Of a DNA stretch of 64,000 nt, positions 52,024 through 64,000 are shown one piece after another. The notes beneath the pieces are model-generated. The model did no database searches. It saw only the letters and a program-made list of their open reading frames with translations, and was not told the DNA's origin. The translations under genes and the position numbers were made by a program. Origin of the DNA: Drosophila pseudoobscura (taxonomy: Eukaryota; Arthropoda; Insecta; Diptera; Drosophilidae); NCBI RefSeq assembly GCF_009870125.1, contig NC_046683.1:53087869-53151868 (forward strand). The letters are read 5' to 3'. Position 1 is the stretch's first letter; every line of letters begins with the position of its first letter.

Positions 52024-52263
52024 TGGTTATTCGATGATACTCGCGCCATTCAAAGTACAAATAAATCGAATGGGCAGAATGAAGGATCTAGTATTTGCAG
52101 TATGATCCAACTCAGAGAAGGTTCCATCGATCTCTAAGAAATACAATATGTTGTACATATATATGTATATATAGTTATGTATATATCGAATCTATGTATC
52201 ACTGTTGCTGGTTTCGCTTTGTGTTCTTGTTCTTTTTGCTGTTGATGTTGTTGTTCTTGCGGC

Positions 52264-55200
52264 CTATTCGGCACTGCCCTGGGCCGCAGTTTCGGCAGAC
52301 TCCCTCTCGAACACGTCATCGGACTCCTGGCCCACATAGTCGTGCTCCTCGTCTGCCTCTGCCTCTGCCTCCGCCTCGTCGTTCTCATCGTAGTCGTCCA
52401 CATATTCGCCATACTCTGAGGACTCACCAAGCGTCCAGGCGTCGTTTTCCACAGAGTTTCGGGGACTGTAGCCGTGGCCCCCGCCCGTGATAGTCATATT
52501 GTTGTTTGGGCGCAGCACACTGTCGAACACAAAGAGCTGCGATTAGTATTTCCATCTCATTCAACAGATATTACTGTAGTATAGCTTCTCTAAATGTATA
52601 TATATAGTTGGAAATGCAAACAATTTGGATGGGTGTTATGTGTATTTACTCGATCATCGGGTGGGTTTACCTCTGGGGAGAGGTCTAAAGAAAGCGTTTA
52701 ATCTTTGTCTAGTATGTGGGTGGGGTATGCTGGTTGGTTGAGTGAGTATGTGTTGTTAGCTTGGTCTACTGGCTGGTTTATGGCTTATGGCTTATGGCTT
52801 ATGGCTTTGAGTGTTAGCTTGTTAGGGGTGTGTGTGGTAGATGTGATATCGGTTAAGTTACAAACAGGACAAACATTTGTACAAGTTTTGAGCAATTAAC
52901 AAACAACAAATTTTTAGTATTATTAGGGAACAAACTATATGTACTATACACATTCGTATGTGGCTAGTTGGCTGGTTGGCTGGTTAGATAGTTAGAAGAG
53001 TTGCAGAGGGAAGATCGCTTTGGGAACTGAATGATTTGAATTTGAACAAATTTCGAATAGTTTCAGAAGTGTCCCCCCTTCAATCCATTATTCTGCAGGC
53101 CAATCAGAGTTCAAACCATGAGATATTAATGGAAGCTTTTCATGATGCATTTATGTAAAGTTAGAGCTGATGCAGTTTGGTTATTGCTTTTCGATCTTCA
53201 AGAGCACTTTGCGATTCGGTTGCTCAGCCAAAAACAAAAACGAAAAAAAAAAAGATAATCAAATGAAAGCCGCGCGCACAAGACAAAGAAACTAACGAAC
53301 TGACGAACGTACGAACGAACTGAACAAACTGGTCGAGAGATAATTGCACAACACAATTGCAAACAGCAACAAAATGATGGATATTTATGCATAAAAGTCG
53401 AACAGTATTTATACAACAGTTGTTCTGAGTGACTTCTCTATTACATTGGCAGCCCATGGCTGGCAGCGCGGCTTCTCGGGGTCGTTGTCGTTGTTGCTGT
53501 TGCTGTCGTTGCATGTTGCATGTAGCATGTAGCATGTTGCATGCTGCATGGGAAAATCGTACTTGGTGTATACCACGAGATAGATAGATAGATCGTTGTT
53601 CGATTTGATTCGATTCGATTCGATTTGGTGCGGACTGTGTCTAGCACTAGAACTGCCTCTAGTGTCCCAATCTGCTGTGGCTCTCAGGCTGCTGCGGCTG
53701 CGGCTGCGACTGCTGCTGTTGCTTCTTCTTCTGCTTCTGCTCTTGCACCGCGTGTGTGTGTGGGTGTTAGATCATGTGGCATGTGTTGGTAGTGGAAAGT
53801 ATTTGGTTTTTCTTTTTGGCTTGGTTTGTTGGTGGAAAGATAGCTGATTGAATGTTTGGTTTGGTTGTGGTCTGTGTTCTTTTGGTTGGTGTCTCAGAAG
53901 TCGGTAACTAGCACGCCCTCCGCAGGTCATAACTGTCCACGGCGATAGTGAGAGCGTGATGGTCTACCGATTCGATTCGATTCGATTCGTTGTAGGTGTC
54001 GAGTGTTGGGTGTACAGAAATTAAAAGAGAAAGAAATCAATTAGCGAAACAATAATTACAGAATGTTGCTTCATTTACGACTTAGTTCCTATTAGAGCGG
54101 TGTTACAGATACAAATACAGATCTTAGATTTCAGATACAGATACAGCGCTCGCTGCTTGTGCGCTCCGTGGCGATTACTGAGATTAAACCAAAGGCACAA
54201 AACGAAATCATAAGTATCTAAGCTAAGAAGGGTGGTTCATGAGAGATATATGTAGAGTAGTAGTTTTAGGATTATATGGATAGCTATACGTATTAAGTGA
54301 CTTGAGTGGCTATGGCCGAAACGCACCTTTACCTCTAGCCGCGATATTACCCACAACCTTAGGCTAATGGTAAAAGAACCAAAATAAATAATGTTACAAA
54401 TCACAAATCAAATCGAGAAAGTTCAACAGAGTCTGCTTAAAGCTAACATATTTACTAGAGGGAAACGTAATGTATTGAGAGAATAAATAATTATGAATCT
54501 AGGCATCTGAAACCCTCCTTCTGGGAGGAGTACTACATATTGTACGATGAGTGATATCTAAGCAGCTAAAATATAGTATGGAAAGTATTTGCCACAATTG
54601 ACATTTGAGTGGGATCTAAATGAGAGAAACCCGATGTTCAAGAGCTGTCTAGATTATTCTTGAATGGTCTGAGCAAAACTATTATTCCAAGCTACATATA
54701 TCTTCATAGGAAACACGTTAATGGCATATGCCTTGATACCTTTTAAGGGAATTCTTCAATTGAAAATAGTATTGATCTGTTCAAAAATGTAGGAAAGGAT
54801 TAAGAGATTACAAAAAGAGCGACTTGAGACGCTTTTTACAAGTATAACTAGATTAACTAGTAACTTTTACTAGTAAAACATGAGACTGTTTCTTAGGACC
54901 TGAAGCCCTCTCCTTTCTAACATAAAATTCAGTAACGCGGCAGGGGCCGCGGCTCGAGTTTTATACTTTTATTCTTATACTCTTATACACTTATGATTTA
55001 TGTAACCTATACTATATATTTTATATTTAATTCTTTCTCTCTCTCTCTCTCTTTGTCTTTTGGTATCGCTGTTCCCAAACAGGAACTATTTCAATTTGGT
55101 TCGAACTTTTCATGAGATAGGGTAAAAACAGAGAGAATTACACTTCGTATATCCCCTTTTCACCCAATACATATTGTCCAATTTTATTCGAATTTGAAAA

Positions 55201-58200
55201 TATTTTATTTGTTGCCATTTTTCCGCTATATCTGTCTCTCTCTCTCTTTCCACCAGCAGCTGTATGGCTATCTTGTTCACCTCCGCCAGAGGGCGCACGG
55301 GGTAGAGTGAGAGAGAGAAAGAGATAGAGAGAGAATGAGTTGAATTATTCATTCTGGCTATAATAATGATCCAATCTGGTAGATATGGTCTTTCTCTATG
55401 ACTGTGTTTTCAGTTTTCTTTAAAAGGGTGTATGACCCAGATTTACACATGTAAAAGTGCCATATTACAAACTCTTTAATGCTCTAGCTCTAATGGTCTC
55501 TGAGATCTAGACATCTATGCACATTCACATCCATCACAAAACTAATATATCCCCAAATTCTTTGAGTACCGTTGATAAAAAACGGTTATCTGAAGACACA
55601 AAAACATGAATGCATGTGCATTGATACCTTTTAAAGGGGTTCCTTAATTGCAGAGAATATAGGATAATAGAATAAAAAAGGAACTGTTCTAGAAGTTTGC
55701 TTTTACTAGTATAAACTCTTTGCTATTTCTTCGCTAGGTAATATTTCTCACACCAAAAGTCTATAATGAACTAAGACAAATCTCATTCCTGACGTTAACT
55801 AGTAAACGATTGTGCCTGGATTCTCTTATAAACAAATTCTAATTGGAGTATTCATTCCTTGTTCTTATATCACAAAAAAAAAACACCTCTTGGTAAGAAC
55901 AAAACACTCTGGTATTCGGGGAGGGGTTGGACTAAGAACAAACGAGTTGGGGATTTAACACATTCGAATCACCTACAGATATGATATATTTTAGAGTGGG
56001 AATCGGGGGAAACGAAACCCTTGGACGCCTTGCCACTTGGCGGACCATCTAAATTACCTCTCGAAAGGCACTTCATCGGCCTCGTCGTTCATCTGTTGCT
56101 GACTCTGCGTCTGGTTCTGGGCACGACGCGCTTCCTCCTTCCTGCGACGATCCTCGGCTGCCGCCTTCATGGGGTCGTATGTCGAACGACGCTTCCACAT
56201 GGCCATCTCGGCCTCCTTTTGCTTGTTAACTGAAAGATTCAAGCATTATTGTATTGTATTATTGAAATTGTGGGCAATTTGTGTGCAAAAAGAATCCACT
56301 AACCTGAGGCATCTCGTCGGGCAGCGGAAGAGGCCCGGTTACCGGAATTGCTGCCGCCCAGGGACGTGGTACTGGAGTTCATGGCGGAGACGGTGCTCCG
56401 CACACTGCGATTGCTGGCACGGGTGCCCTCGCCCCGGCTCAGGCCCATGGAGCTGGCACTGGGACTGCGCTTCATCTGGTCCGACGGCTTCAGCGTGCTC
56501 TTGGCGTCGTTCTTCCGCAGAAAGCTGTTCGACTGCGCCGGCTTGTACTTGGAAATGTCCATATACTTGGGCTGCACTCGCTGTTCCCTGGCACCGGCAG
56601 CCACGCTGGCGTTGGCCGTCTGCAGCAGCTGCTTCTTGGCGTTGGCCAGGGAGCTGGGCACCTGCTGGGCCAATCGACTCAAGCTCGTCTCGCGCGGCAT
56701 CGACTGGCGGGTCTTGGGCCCAGAGCCGGGAGCCGCCCGCGAGGCACTCCTGATGCCGCGTCGCGGCAGTTCGGGCGTGTTGGGGCATGCCACGAGGCCT
56801 GCCCCTGCCTGGGCAGTGCTCAGCTTGCCAGCCGGCGCTGAGGAGGGCTTGGCTTGGGTCTGTCCGGTGCCCGCCACCCGCTGCTTGCTCCGTTCGATGC
56901 GCATGAGCAGGGCCTTGTTCATCCGCGTGTTGGTGAGCGGCACCGAGCCCTGGGACTCCTCCACCTCGTCCTCCTCGTTGCTGGAGTAGTAGGCGCCGGT
57001 GGTGCCCAACTCGTCCTCGTCGTTGATGTAGTACTGCAGCTCGTTGTCGTAGTCGCTGTAGGCCTGGTCGAAGTTGTTGCTGCTCGCCGACTTCTTCAGC
57101 TGCTGGACCATGCTCAGGGCGTGGGCGTGACGGGCCGCGGGCGGCGTGTACAGGTTCTGGAAGTTGGGTCGGGCCTGCCGCACCGGATGCTGCCCTTGCC
57201 CCTGCTGCTGCTGGAAGCTGCTCGATCGACGCAGCGGCGACAACGGGGCAGCCGCCTCAGGCGGCGACTTCTCGTACGCGTGCTCGTGCCGGTACAAGTG
57301 CTCGACGTGCTCCACATCGTCCAGAGAGTTCTTGCGGCGCCGCAGCTGCTTCAGGAGGTACTCTCCGCTCGTCAGCAGCTGCAGCTGCGCCTCGTTGATG
57401 CTGCTGGTCATGAGCGCCCGGTGCAGCGGCGATCTCCGGTAGCCACCGCCCGCCCCTGCCTCCAGGCTGTGCTGCGGACTGCTCTGTGCCGGCGACTTTA
57501 CGGAGCTCCTGCGCGACAGCGACTGCTGCAGGTTGCTGATGGCCGCCGCCGTCTGCTCCAGATAGGCATCGGTCTGCGGCCGCGACCGGCTGGCACTGCG
57601 CCCACGTCCCAGCGTGTGCAGCGGCGAGGGTATCTTGCTGGGGCTCTTGGGCGGCTTATACGGCGGCTCCACCGCCTGCCCCGGCCCCAGTCCTCCTCCG
57701 CCCCCGTGACTGCACAACGCCGGATCGCTGGCGTAGTCGCAGTCGCCCAGCAGCCGGTAGCGCTCCGCTAGACTGCGATTAAGCTTGGCGGCGGCCGCAT
57801 ACTGTCGCTGCTGGTTGTACAGGCTGAGGCTGTCGTCGGTGAGCGAATCTCCGCCAGTGTCCGAGCAGTTGTAGCTGCGTGTCATCAGTTGCTGTTTCGG
57901 GTAGAGAGAGCGGTACGAAAGCGTTTATTAGGTGAGAACTGAGGTACTGCTCCTCTTCCATGTCCATTTCAGGTGATTTGCTTTAGATATTTGTCACAGA
58001 TTGATCCCCATAAACTAGGGATATTCTTGGCCTGACAAAGAGGCATGCCGTGCCATTTTAAACGTATAAAAAACGGAGATATTAACCCGAAAAGAAGAAT
58101 TAAATTAAAATGTAGCTGCCATTTTCCCTAGAACTTATCTACATCCCAACTACATATGTCCATGGCGAAGCATTCGACTCAAAGTTGCATATATTTGTTC

Positions 58201-60547
58201 TTCCCAAGTATTAAATGACTTTTTTTTAAATGACTGTCTGATTTGAGAGGATTTTCATGCACGTCAGGACTATCCATTGGATGCTAAAATGGTGCTACGG
58301 GGCTGCCAATGAAAATGTTACACGCTTTTTACATGAGAATGTGCATGGGTTCGTGTCTCTGCTAAGAATGTCTTCGTTTTTACATTTCATGTAGAAAACG
58401 TGGGAGAAGGCCAAGAAATTCCGAAAACTATTCAAAATTAGAGATTCCAGAACAGATTCTAATACTGTGGACTGAAATTCTTGAAAGGGCTGCATTTAAA
58501 TACAGTTGTGTTGTATATATGATGAATGCGGGAAAGAAACATTCTGTGTAGAAAAGATTCTACTAGTTCAAATTTAGTTAAGAAACGATTTAGTTTCAAT
58601 AGAATAGAATCTGATGATTTCGATAACTAATCCTCATTCATTACTAAAGATAATTACATTAAAAAACAATGATTGCCGTATATTCATTGAAAATGAATCA
58701 CTCCCCTTATTTACACAGAACACCAGACCAGATTTCTTTCCGATTCTAGATCTTAACATCGCAATCTAGAATTTCAGATTTACGTTCGCGGATCTCACTT
58801 AATCAATGTCAGAGGTAAGCCAAATTAATTTAAATCTGAGCCCTCGCTAAAGACGACTCACTCATTAAAATCTGACCAAAAATTAGCAAATTAAATGAGT
58901 TCTTCGAGACGATTAATCAGAAAAAGACTGGGGGGGATAAGCCCCATTGATACTCCCCCTGATGATGGCTCACCTGTGCCTGGGCCTGGGCCTGGGCCTG
59001 CTGTTGGCGTCGACTGGCACTCGTGCCGCTCACATCCTGCGCGAGACTGCGTGCCCGTGCGTTGCGCGCCCACTCCTGGATCCAGTCCTGCTTCGTCTGC
59101 GCGGTCTGCATCAGGGCCGTGTCCGAGCTCTGTGTGGGCGTGGGCGGCGTCTCCGGCAGCTGGTGATGCTGCTGTTTCTGATGGGGTGCCTGCTGCTGGG
59201 TGGTGCTGGTGGTGAACACATTGAGGCGGTACTCGGCCTTCTGCCGATCCGTGGCGGAGCCGGACAGGGCCTGGGTGTGGCGCAGCTTGGCCTCGTTGCT
59301 CACGTACTCGGAGCTGTCGATCTGTGACGTGGACAGGCTGTGGCTGTGGCTGTGGCGCGTCAGCTTGTTGGGATGCGTGTCCAGGGCCCGCTGCTTGGCC
59401 AGCACTCCGCTGGTGGTGACGCTGGTGAAGCAGCCCACATCGGCCGCCGGCGAGGGCGGAGTGGGTGGCGACAGGGGCGCCTGCTGGCGCAGCACACGAC
59501 TCTTCAGCTGATCGAGATAGGCACCCGTGCTGCTCTTCTGTGGCTGCTGCTGCTGGTGCTGCGGCGGGTGCTCCTGCAGCGGCGTCTCGTGGTAAAAGTT
59601 CACCTCCAGCACATTGCTGCCTCGATTCGACTTAACCGGCAGCTGCTTCGGGCGCATCTTTACTCCCGCCGCGGCTCCTGCTGCTGCTTCTGCTGCTGCT
59701 ACTGCGGCTGCGGCTTTGGCTGCCGCCGCTGCGGCATTGCGGTCGATGTTCATGAGATCCTTCTGCTCCTCCGTGTAGTTGTCGCCGTCCAGCGTGTAGG
59801 TGCCCGCCTCGCTGACGGCGTCCTCCGAGAGGGGCTTGCCATCGGCCAGCGGTGGCTGCGGGCACAGCATCTCCACATGCCTGAGGGCCAGCTGCATGGC
59901 GGTGGAGCGGGGCGTGAACTGGTTGGCGGTGCGGTTGGCCACCTGGTTGGCGGCTCCCTTGGCAGAGGCCGGCGGTGGCAGCTTCGATTTGCTAGCTGGA
60001 CGACTCGTGGCCGTTGGCTCTGGGGCTGTAGTGCCCGAGCTACGTGGCGACCAGCTGTGCCGCTTGGAGGCGTCTCGCACCCGGGAGGCACTCCTCTCGC
60101 GCACTCGGAGCCTCACCTGCGGCGCCTGCTCGGAGGTGGGCGTGGACATGTCGTCGGCCATACTGCTGCCGGCGTCCAGGCTGCTCCTCTGCGAGTGCCT
60201 GCCGCTGCCGCCGCCGCTGTTCGTCCCGGTCGTGGTGGTGGCATTCTCCGTCTCCAGCTTGGACATGGAGGCGCCACGCTTGTGTCGGTTCTGGAAGCGC
60301 TCCATCATGGTCTTGTAGCGGGCCGCCTGTGCCGCAGCATCGTTCTCCGAGGCCTCAAAGTGGTCGATGGTGAAGGCCAGGGCCTGCTTCGTGGCAGTCG
60401 TCGTTGAGTTCGATTCGGTCGAGTTGTCTTCCTCCTCTGCCTCGCCGGCGCACACTCTGCTGCTGCTGTCGTTGCTGTTGCTGTTGTTGGAGCGAGCGTG
60501 CCCGATCTGATGCTTCTGGTGGCTCGCTCTGGTCTGTGCTGCCGCCG
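52264..60547 (-). CDS. Large disordered Ser-rich protein, 3' part (possible CEP170-like)
   Basis: The 3' end of a multi-exon gene whose 5' exons lie beyond the right edge. Exons seen, in order: 60547-58974, 57891-56304, 56229-56058 and 52519-52264. Acceptors CCGTTGCAG, GAAACAG, TTTCAG and GACAG and donors CAG|GTGAGC, CAG|GTTAGT and AG|GTAATT keep one frame (phases 1, 0, 1 and 2), giving at least 1196 residues. If the 56058 donor is not used, the frame stops at 56054. The protein is low-complexity, rich in Ser, Gln, Ala and Arg, with SKIP, SPSK and SRSRP motifs typical of microtubule-binding regions. There is an AFTIDHFEASEND block early, a conserved-looking WKRRSTYDPMKAAAEDRRRK near the end, and an acidic C-terminal tail. 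The FTI.F block and the WKRR end remind me of CEP170 centrosomal proteins; this is weak memory-based inference, and the FHA domain that would prove it would be off-window. It may correspond to D. melanogaster CG6175, but I cannot verify that. Confidence 0.7.
53908..53963 (-). CDS. Possible alternative last exon of the Ser-rich gene
   Basis: A 56-base segment encoding HHALTIAVDSYDLRRAC then TAG. The acceptor GGTAG is the first AG after a pyrimidine-rich tract (TTTCTTTCTCTTTTAATTTC on the transcribed strand) about 50 bases upstream; a GAATC pentamer repeat fills the gap. Joining it to the donor at 56304 is in frame (phase 1, forming a GAC Asp codon) and would skip the 56229 exon. No AATAAA was seen shortly downstream. 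Inferred from splice signals and frame only. Confidence 0.35.
54000..56053. other. Intron of the Ser-rich gene
   Basis: AT-rich sequence between the 56229 exon and the candidate and distal last exons. It holds a perfect CTCF consensus at 55283-55296, TC/GA-rich tracts near 55036-55052 and 55235-55330, and two similar segments around 54735 and 55625 sharing TTGATACCTTTTAA and CTTTTACTAGTA. No other exon is supportable. Confidence 0.6.
55283..55296 (+). promoter_or_regulatory. Perfect CTCF consensus site
   Basis: CCGCCAGAGGGCGC fits the 14-base CTCF consensus CCRCYAGRKGGCRS at every position and includes the GGGCGC end favoured in flies. It lies in the intron between the 56229 exon and both candidate alternative last exons, flanked by a GA-rich tract. 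Confidence 0.6.
57892..58973 (-). other. Intron of the Ser-rich gene
   Basis: A 1082-base intron with a GTGAGC donor and CAG acceptor, AT-rich, with no open frame of note. Confidence 0.7.
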
Positions 60548-63500
60548 CTGCAACGGAGAGAGAAGAATCGGAATCGGAATCAGAAGCAGAAGCAGACAAA
60601 CAATTTAATTAGCATTTATTCACAGTTATTATTATTACCATTTAAGAGCGGTGAAAACGAAACTAAGCGGCAAGAGTAAATTAAAGTGAACTCCATGCAA
60701 CATAAAGTGGCAAGCAACAGAGAAAGATACCGCCCAGGAACGGTTCTGATCAATTGAGGGTGTTGGGCGCCCACTAGAAGGGAGTTAGAAGTGGAGATGC
60801 ACCCTAGGAGCCCCTTCAGTTTGGAGTAACACCTGTTCAACAATATCCGATCATTATAAAAGCTGAAAGCCCTTCAGACAATGCCTTTCTTTAAATCTCT
60901 GCCACAAACGAGCGATGTTCAGTGCAGATTGTGGAAACTATAGCACTTTTAACAGCCAAGGGCTACTAGTATATATTATCCCAAGTTTGAACTAGTTTTA
61001 AGGGAAATAAGCCCTTGCCCTATATGTGCATGTCTTCCTTTAAAGAACAGATCCAATTAAATGTTATATTTTCTAATGAAATGAGCGCCATTTAAGGCCC
61101 GCTTTAATTTGGCCCGCTCTCTTTATGGGAGCCCGGATGGACATCGCTTTCGGGCTCAAGTTCATCCGATTGTAGGGCCCCGAAAGTAGCAGCCCGCCCA
61201 CCCGCAGGCCCCGACGATCCCCCACTGCTTCCGTTCCGTAAATTTCTATACATTTCCGCGGCAAAAGCAGAAGCAAAGAAGAAAATCAAACAATTTGCTT
61301 TCAGGTTTTGCCACGCCAAGTGGCACACACTCTCTATGCCGCCGCCTGCCTCTATAGAGAGAATCGAGGAAGCCCAACCGTCCGTCTAGGGGGCCGCCAC
61401 TCGGAATCGTGATCTATGGCAGGGTGTCCGTCCACGTACATATGTAGGGCCTTCCCCCCCCACCCAAGTGAAGGTTAGAGTTCGCTGATTTCGGTCAATT
61501 GTAGGTTTCGACTTGTACGTTTCGGGGGAAGGTACAGGTACGGGTAAGGGTACGGGTAAGGGTGTGTGCGGGGTCCGGTAACCCAGTCGAAACAAAAGTT
61601 TCACGCTCTGCCAGACTTTGGCTCCGCTTTGCAGGTGGCTTCCGTTTCGTTTGAAACAGTTTTTGGTACGCCACGAATTGTATTTGCAAGATGTCCGATC
61701 CAACAATAGATTTCAAAATATCCACAACATTCGTCTGTGTGTGCTTCCGTCTGTATCTGTATCTGTGTCTCTGTAGTTTCTGGTCACGAATAATCAATAA
61801 CCATATTTGGGCGAACCATAATTATCGCCGTTAATTTGTTGCCAATAATCAGGGTAACCCAAATATGGGCCAAGTAGATGGCCAACAAAGCGTACAGCCA
61901 AGGTGATAATATCGCAATTATTATTACGCTTTACTGGGGAGTAACAAAAGTATTCTCAAGTGTTGATATATTAATTATCTATTTATTTTAACACACATTC
62001 TGAGGGATTGAACAGAACATCATACGGCTGTAGAACTTCCGAAGTTTTGCTGGCTTTAAACCCCATCCGATACGAGCGCTACCCAAAAATCATATTCAAA
62101 CCTTAATGGCATACAATTATCCTTCTAATAAACCCCATTTTCATTTTGTTTTCGTGTTTCTAAAAACACATATTAAATCATTAAAATAATTGTACCTTCA
62201 GCAAAGATTCTCCGATGTTTAAAATATTTAAAATTAATTAGTTACACTTGAACTTTAGCTCTTGATTGATGTGCATTCGACCATTTGAGTAATATTACTT
62301 ATTATTATTTTCCCTTTAGGTCTTCCGCTTGGGCTTCCTCTAATCTAAGCCAAATTCTTGAATATTTCCTTATAATTCTCAGATACCAAACCAGCTTTTT
62401 GGAAAGGGGTAACAGATTATCCATAATGATCTTGAGTGATCCAATCTTTTCATATCCAATCAGAGGGATATTACTGCAGGAGACATCTGTAATCGCATGG
62501 AATCGGTTCAACGAACCTCCATTATTCGATTACAACGATTACTTGGATTCGTTTTGGCTTGGTTTCTAGATTCAAAGTAGAACGGCGTTCATTATGCGCT
62601 TGTTAGATCACTAAATTTGCAATCTACTAATTGGGCAGGAAACACTCGAATGTACAGTGCTGAACGAGCGATCACCGATAGACAATAGACCGCAATGCGT
62701 GTACCGACTAACGGTAATTACGCTGCCCACTGTGCATGGCCATAAAATGTCTCTGCAGTCGAGTTATCGTTGCCCTCTCCTCTCTATAGACTGTCCTCTG
62801 CCTCTGCCTCTGCCTCTGCCTCTCTCCTACTCTCCGTCCGACCAACCAACAATTGAAAACTGTTGGCACAAATGTCGAGTATTACTGCGAGTGCTATTAT
62901 TATTATTATTATTGCTGTTGGCCATTGCCGCGTAGTGGCCCGTTCCGAGTCTTTTGTTGGGGTTTGTGTATCGCTTTTACTTTTTTGCAATAAATAAAAC
63001 AAAACGTAGTTACAGTGCAATACGTATTTTTTTTTTCTTTTTTTCTTTTGGTTTTTTCGTTTAGCTGTTTTGTTGCCGTTTTGGAAAGTCGATCAGTGGA
63101 TACCGTCCGACCGCCCGCCGCCTTTTCCATCGCTTGTTTTTATGGTGGGATTTTCGAATGCAGCTCTGCGGTAATCGCGGCGACGATCGATAACGATTTC
63201 ACACGCTGCTAATCGAAGGGGCAGGCCAGCAGCATGGTCGCTCCAATTGGTTTCTAATTGGGTTTGCTAATTGCATTGGTGCGCGTCTTACGTCATGCGC
63301 GACTATTCAATCATAAAGATTTTGCTTCGGTTTTTAGTTCCACTTTTTGTGGCACTGTTCGAAAAACAATCGCCTAATGAATTCACTTTTCACATTTAAA
63401 TAAATGTTATTGGGAATATGGATATTAATATCTTTTGAGCGGAGAAAGCGTCCGTCCGCCGATCGGCATCATCATCTGTCATCTCTGAATGAGGTCATCG

Positions 63501-64000
63501 GACTCGCGGTCGTTTGTCGTGATTATTGTTATCGATGATTGTCTGGCCTGATGACGGTATTGTGTGCCGCTCTGTGTGTGCGTGTGTGTGCGTGTGTGGG
63601 GTGTTTCATTATACACTTGAGATCCTCTTTGAGTGCTCGAGAGTTGAACGAGAATTTTGATGGGAAGTGGTTCAATGAGATCTTCCACAGTCTTCTGACA
63701 GAGACATCTAAATGTGGAATATCGATATTATCCCACACAACTTTTAGTCCAAATAAATATAGAAAGTTCTACATTTTATATATATTTTGTGGCACTTTTT
63801 ATGACACCTTACGTTAACGAAATTCTTGAAATATTTCTGCAAATTTCCCAAGACATTCCCCTGACAAGAAACACCCAAATTTTGATCAACCAATTAAGCA
63901 GGCCTAAACACGATCAATTTGGGAACAAGGCCACAGCGGAGGGCCCCCCTTTGGAGGCTTGCCAAGAATTAATGTTTCACATTTATAAAGATTCGGATCT
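60548..64000. other. Upstream intron of the Ser-rich gene
   Basis: The exon starting at 60547 begins in the middle of a codon (phase 1), so at least one more exon must lie upstream. I found no convincing one before the window edge. The stretch contains a degenerate GAATCG repeat next to the acceptor (60567-60595), GGGTAC/GGGTAA repeats (about 61527-61563), CTGCCT repeats (62799-62822), a TTA/ATT run (62895-62915) and a GTGTGC tract (63574-63598). Confidence 0.55.

Larger units (their letters stand above)
47571..52263. other. Non-coding region right of the receptor gene
   Basis: Apart from the mariner relic at 47758-47964, no gene is supportable. It includes a degenerate GAATC/GGAATG hexamer array (48789-48845), an inverted TACCCC/GGGGTA repeat (49924-49944), and AT-rich sequence. 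The right end (51.9-52.26 kb) is probably 3' UTR of the minus-strand gene that ends at 52264, with an AATAAA signal at 52018-52023. Confidence 0.6.

Noticed and set aside
53643..53750. Gln/Lys-rich minus-strand stretch as another alternative exon
   Set aside because: CAG/AAG repeat translation; acceptor weak and no pyrimidine tract.
56854..57771. 305-residue plus-strand frame
   Set aside because: Antisense shadow of the GC-rich exon 57891-56304; Arg/Leu-rich composition typical of such shadows.
59340..60407. 355-residue plus-strand frame
   Set aside because: Antisense shadow of exon 60547-58974.
61104..61328. Minus-strand frame containing MYRNLRNGSSGGSSGPAGG, considered as an upstream exon
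   Set aside because: Frame ends in a stop without a donor of the needed phase, and no acceptor precedes it.

Overview
This is animal DNA, almost certainly from a fruit fly (Drosophila), and probably from the obscura group on what corresponds to the 68C region of D. melanogaster 3L (Muller element D). The evidence is as follows. Genes are split by short GT-AG introns. The longest spacers are AT-rich and crowded with dinucleotide, trinucleotide and degenerate hexanucleotide repeats. One protein is clearly scylla (REDD1/DDIT4 family), and an ionotropic receptor of the Ir68 type lies nearby. The obscura-group call is inference from repeat style, not from an alignment.

Layout. 1-15406: no protein gene seen; repeats and scattered candidate sites. 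15407-17749 (minus): intronless gamma-tubulin complex component of the GCP2/Grip84 type, probably the testis paralogue t-Grip84. 17750-25.2 kb: repeats, then the probable A-rich 3' UTR of scyl. 26151-27650 (minus): scyl, two coding exons, with a good TATA/Inr promoter near 28263-28295 and three hypoxia-type core motifs about 0.5 kb further upstream. 28.3-44.8 kb: long non-coding stretch; its most structured part is 31.9-33.6 kb, which has CGATA repeats, a duplicated CTCF-like site and a dense cluster of two short motifs. 44825-47570 (plus): six-exon ionotropic receptor, 699 aa, complete. 47758-47964 (minus): decayed mariner-like transposase fragment. 52264-60547 (minus): 3' part of a large disordered, Ser-rich gene with at least two, perhaps three, alternative C-termini. 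Its 5' exons lie beyond the right edge. Weak sequence cues suggest a CEP170-like centrosome/microtubule protein.

The genes are independent transcription units and form no operon or pathway. Scylla restrains TOR signalling under hypoxia or starvation, the GCP2 paralogue nucleates microtubules, the receptor is a sensory ion-channel subunit, and the last gene is probably cytoskeletal. I found no virus, toxin, CRISPR array or bacterial-type system. The most interesting material is regulatory: candidate insulator sites, a motif cluster with no gene inside it, and phase-matched alternative last exons.
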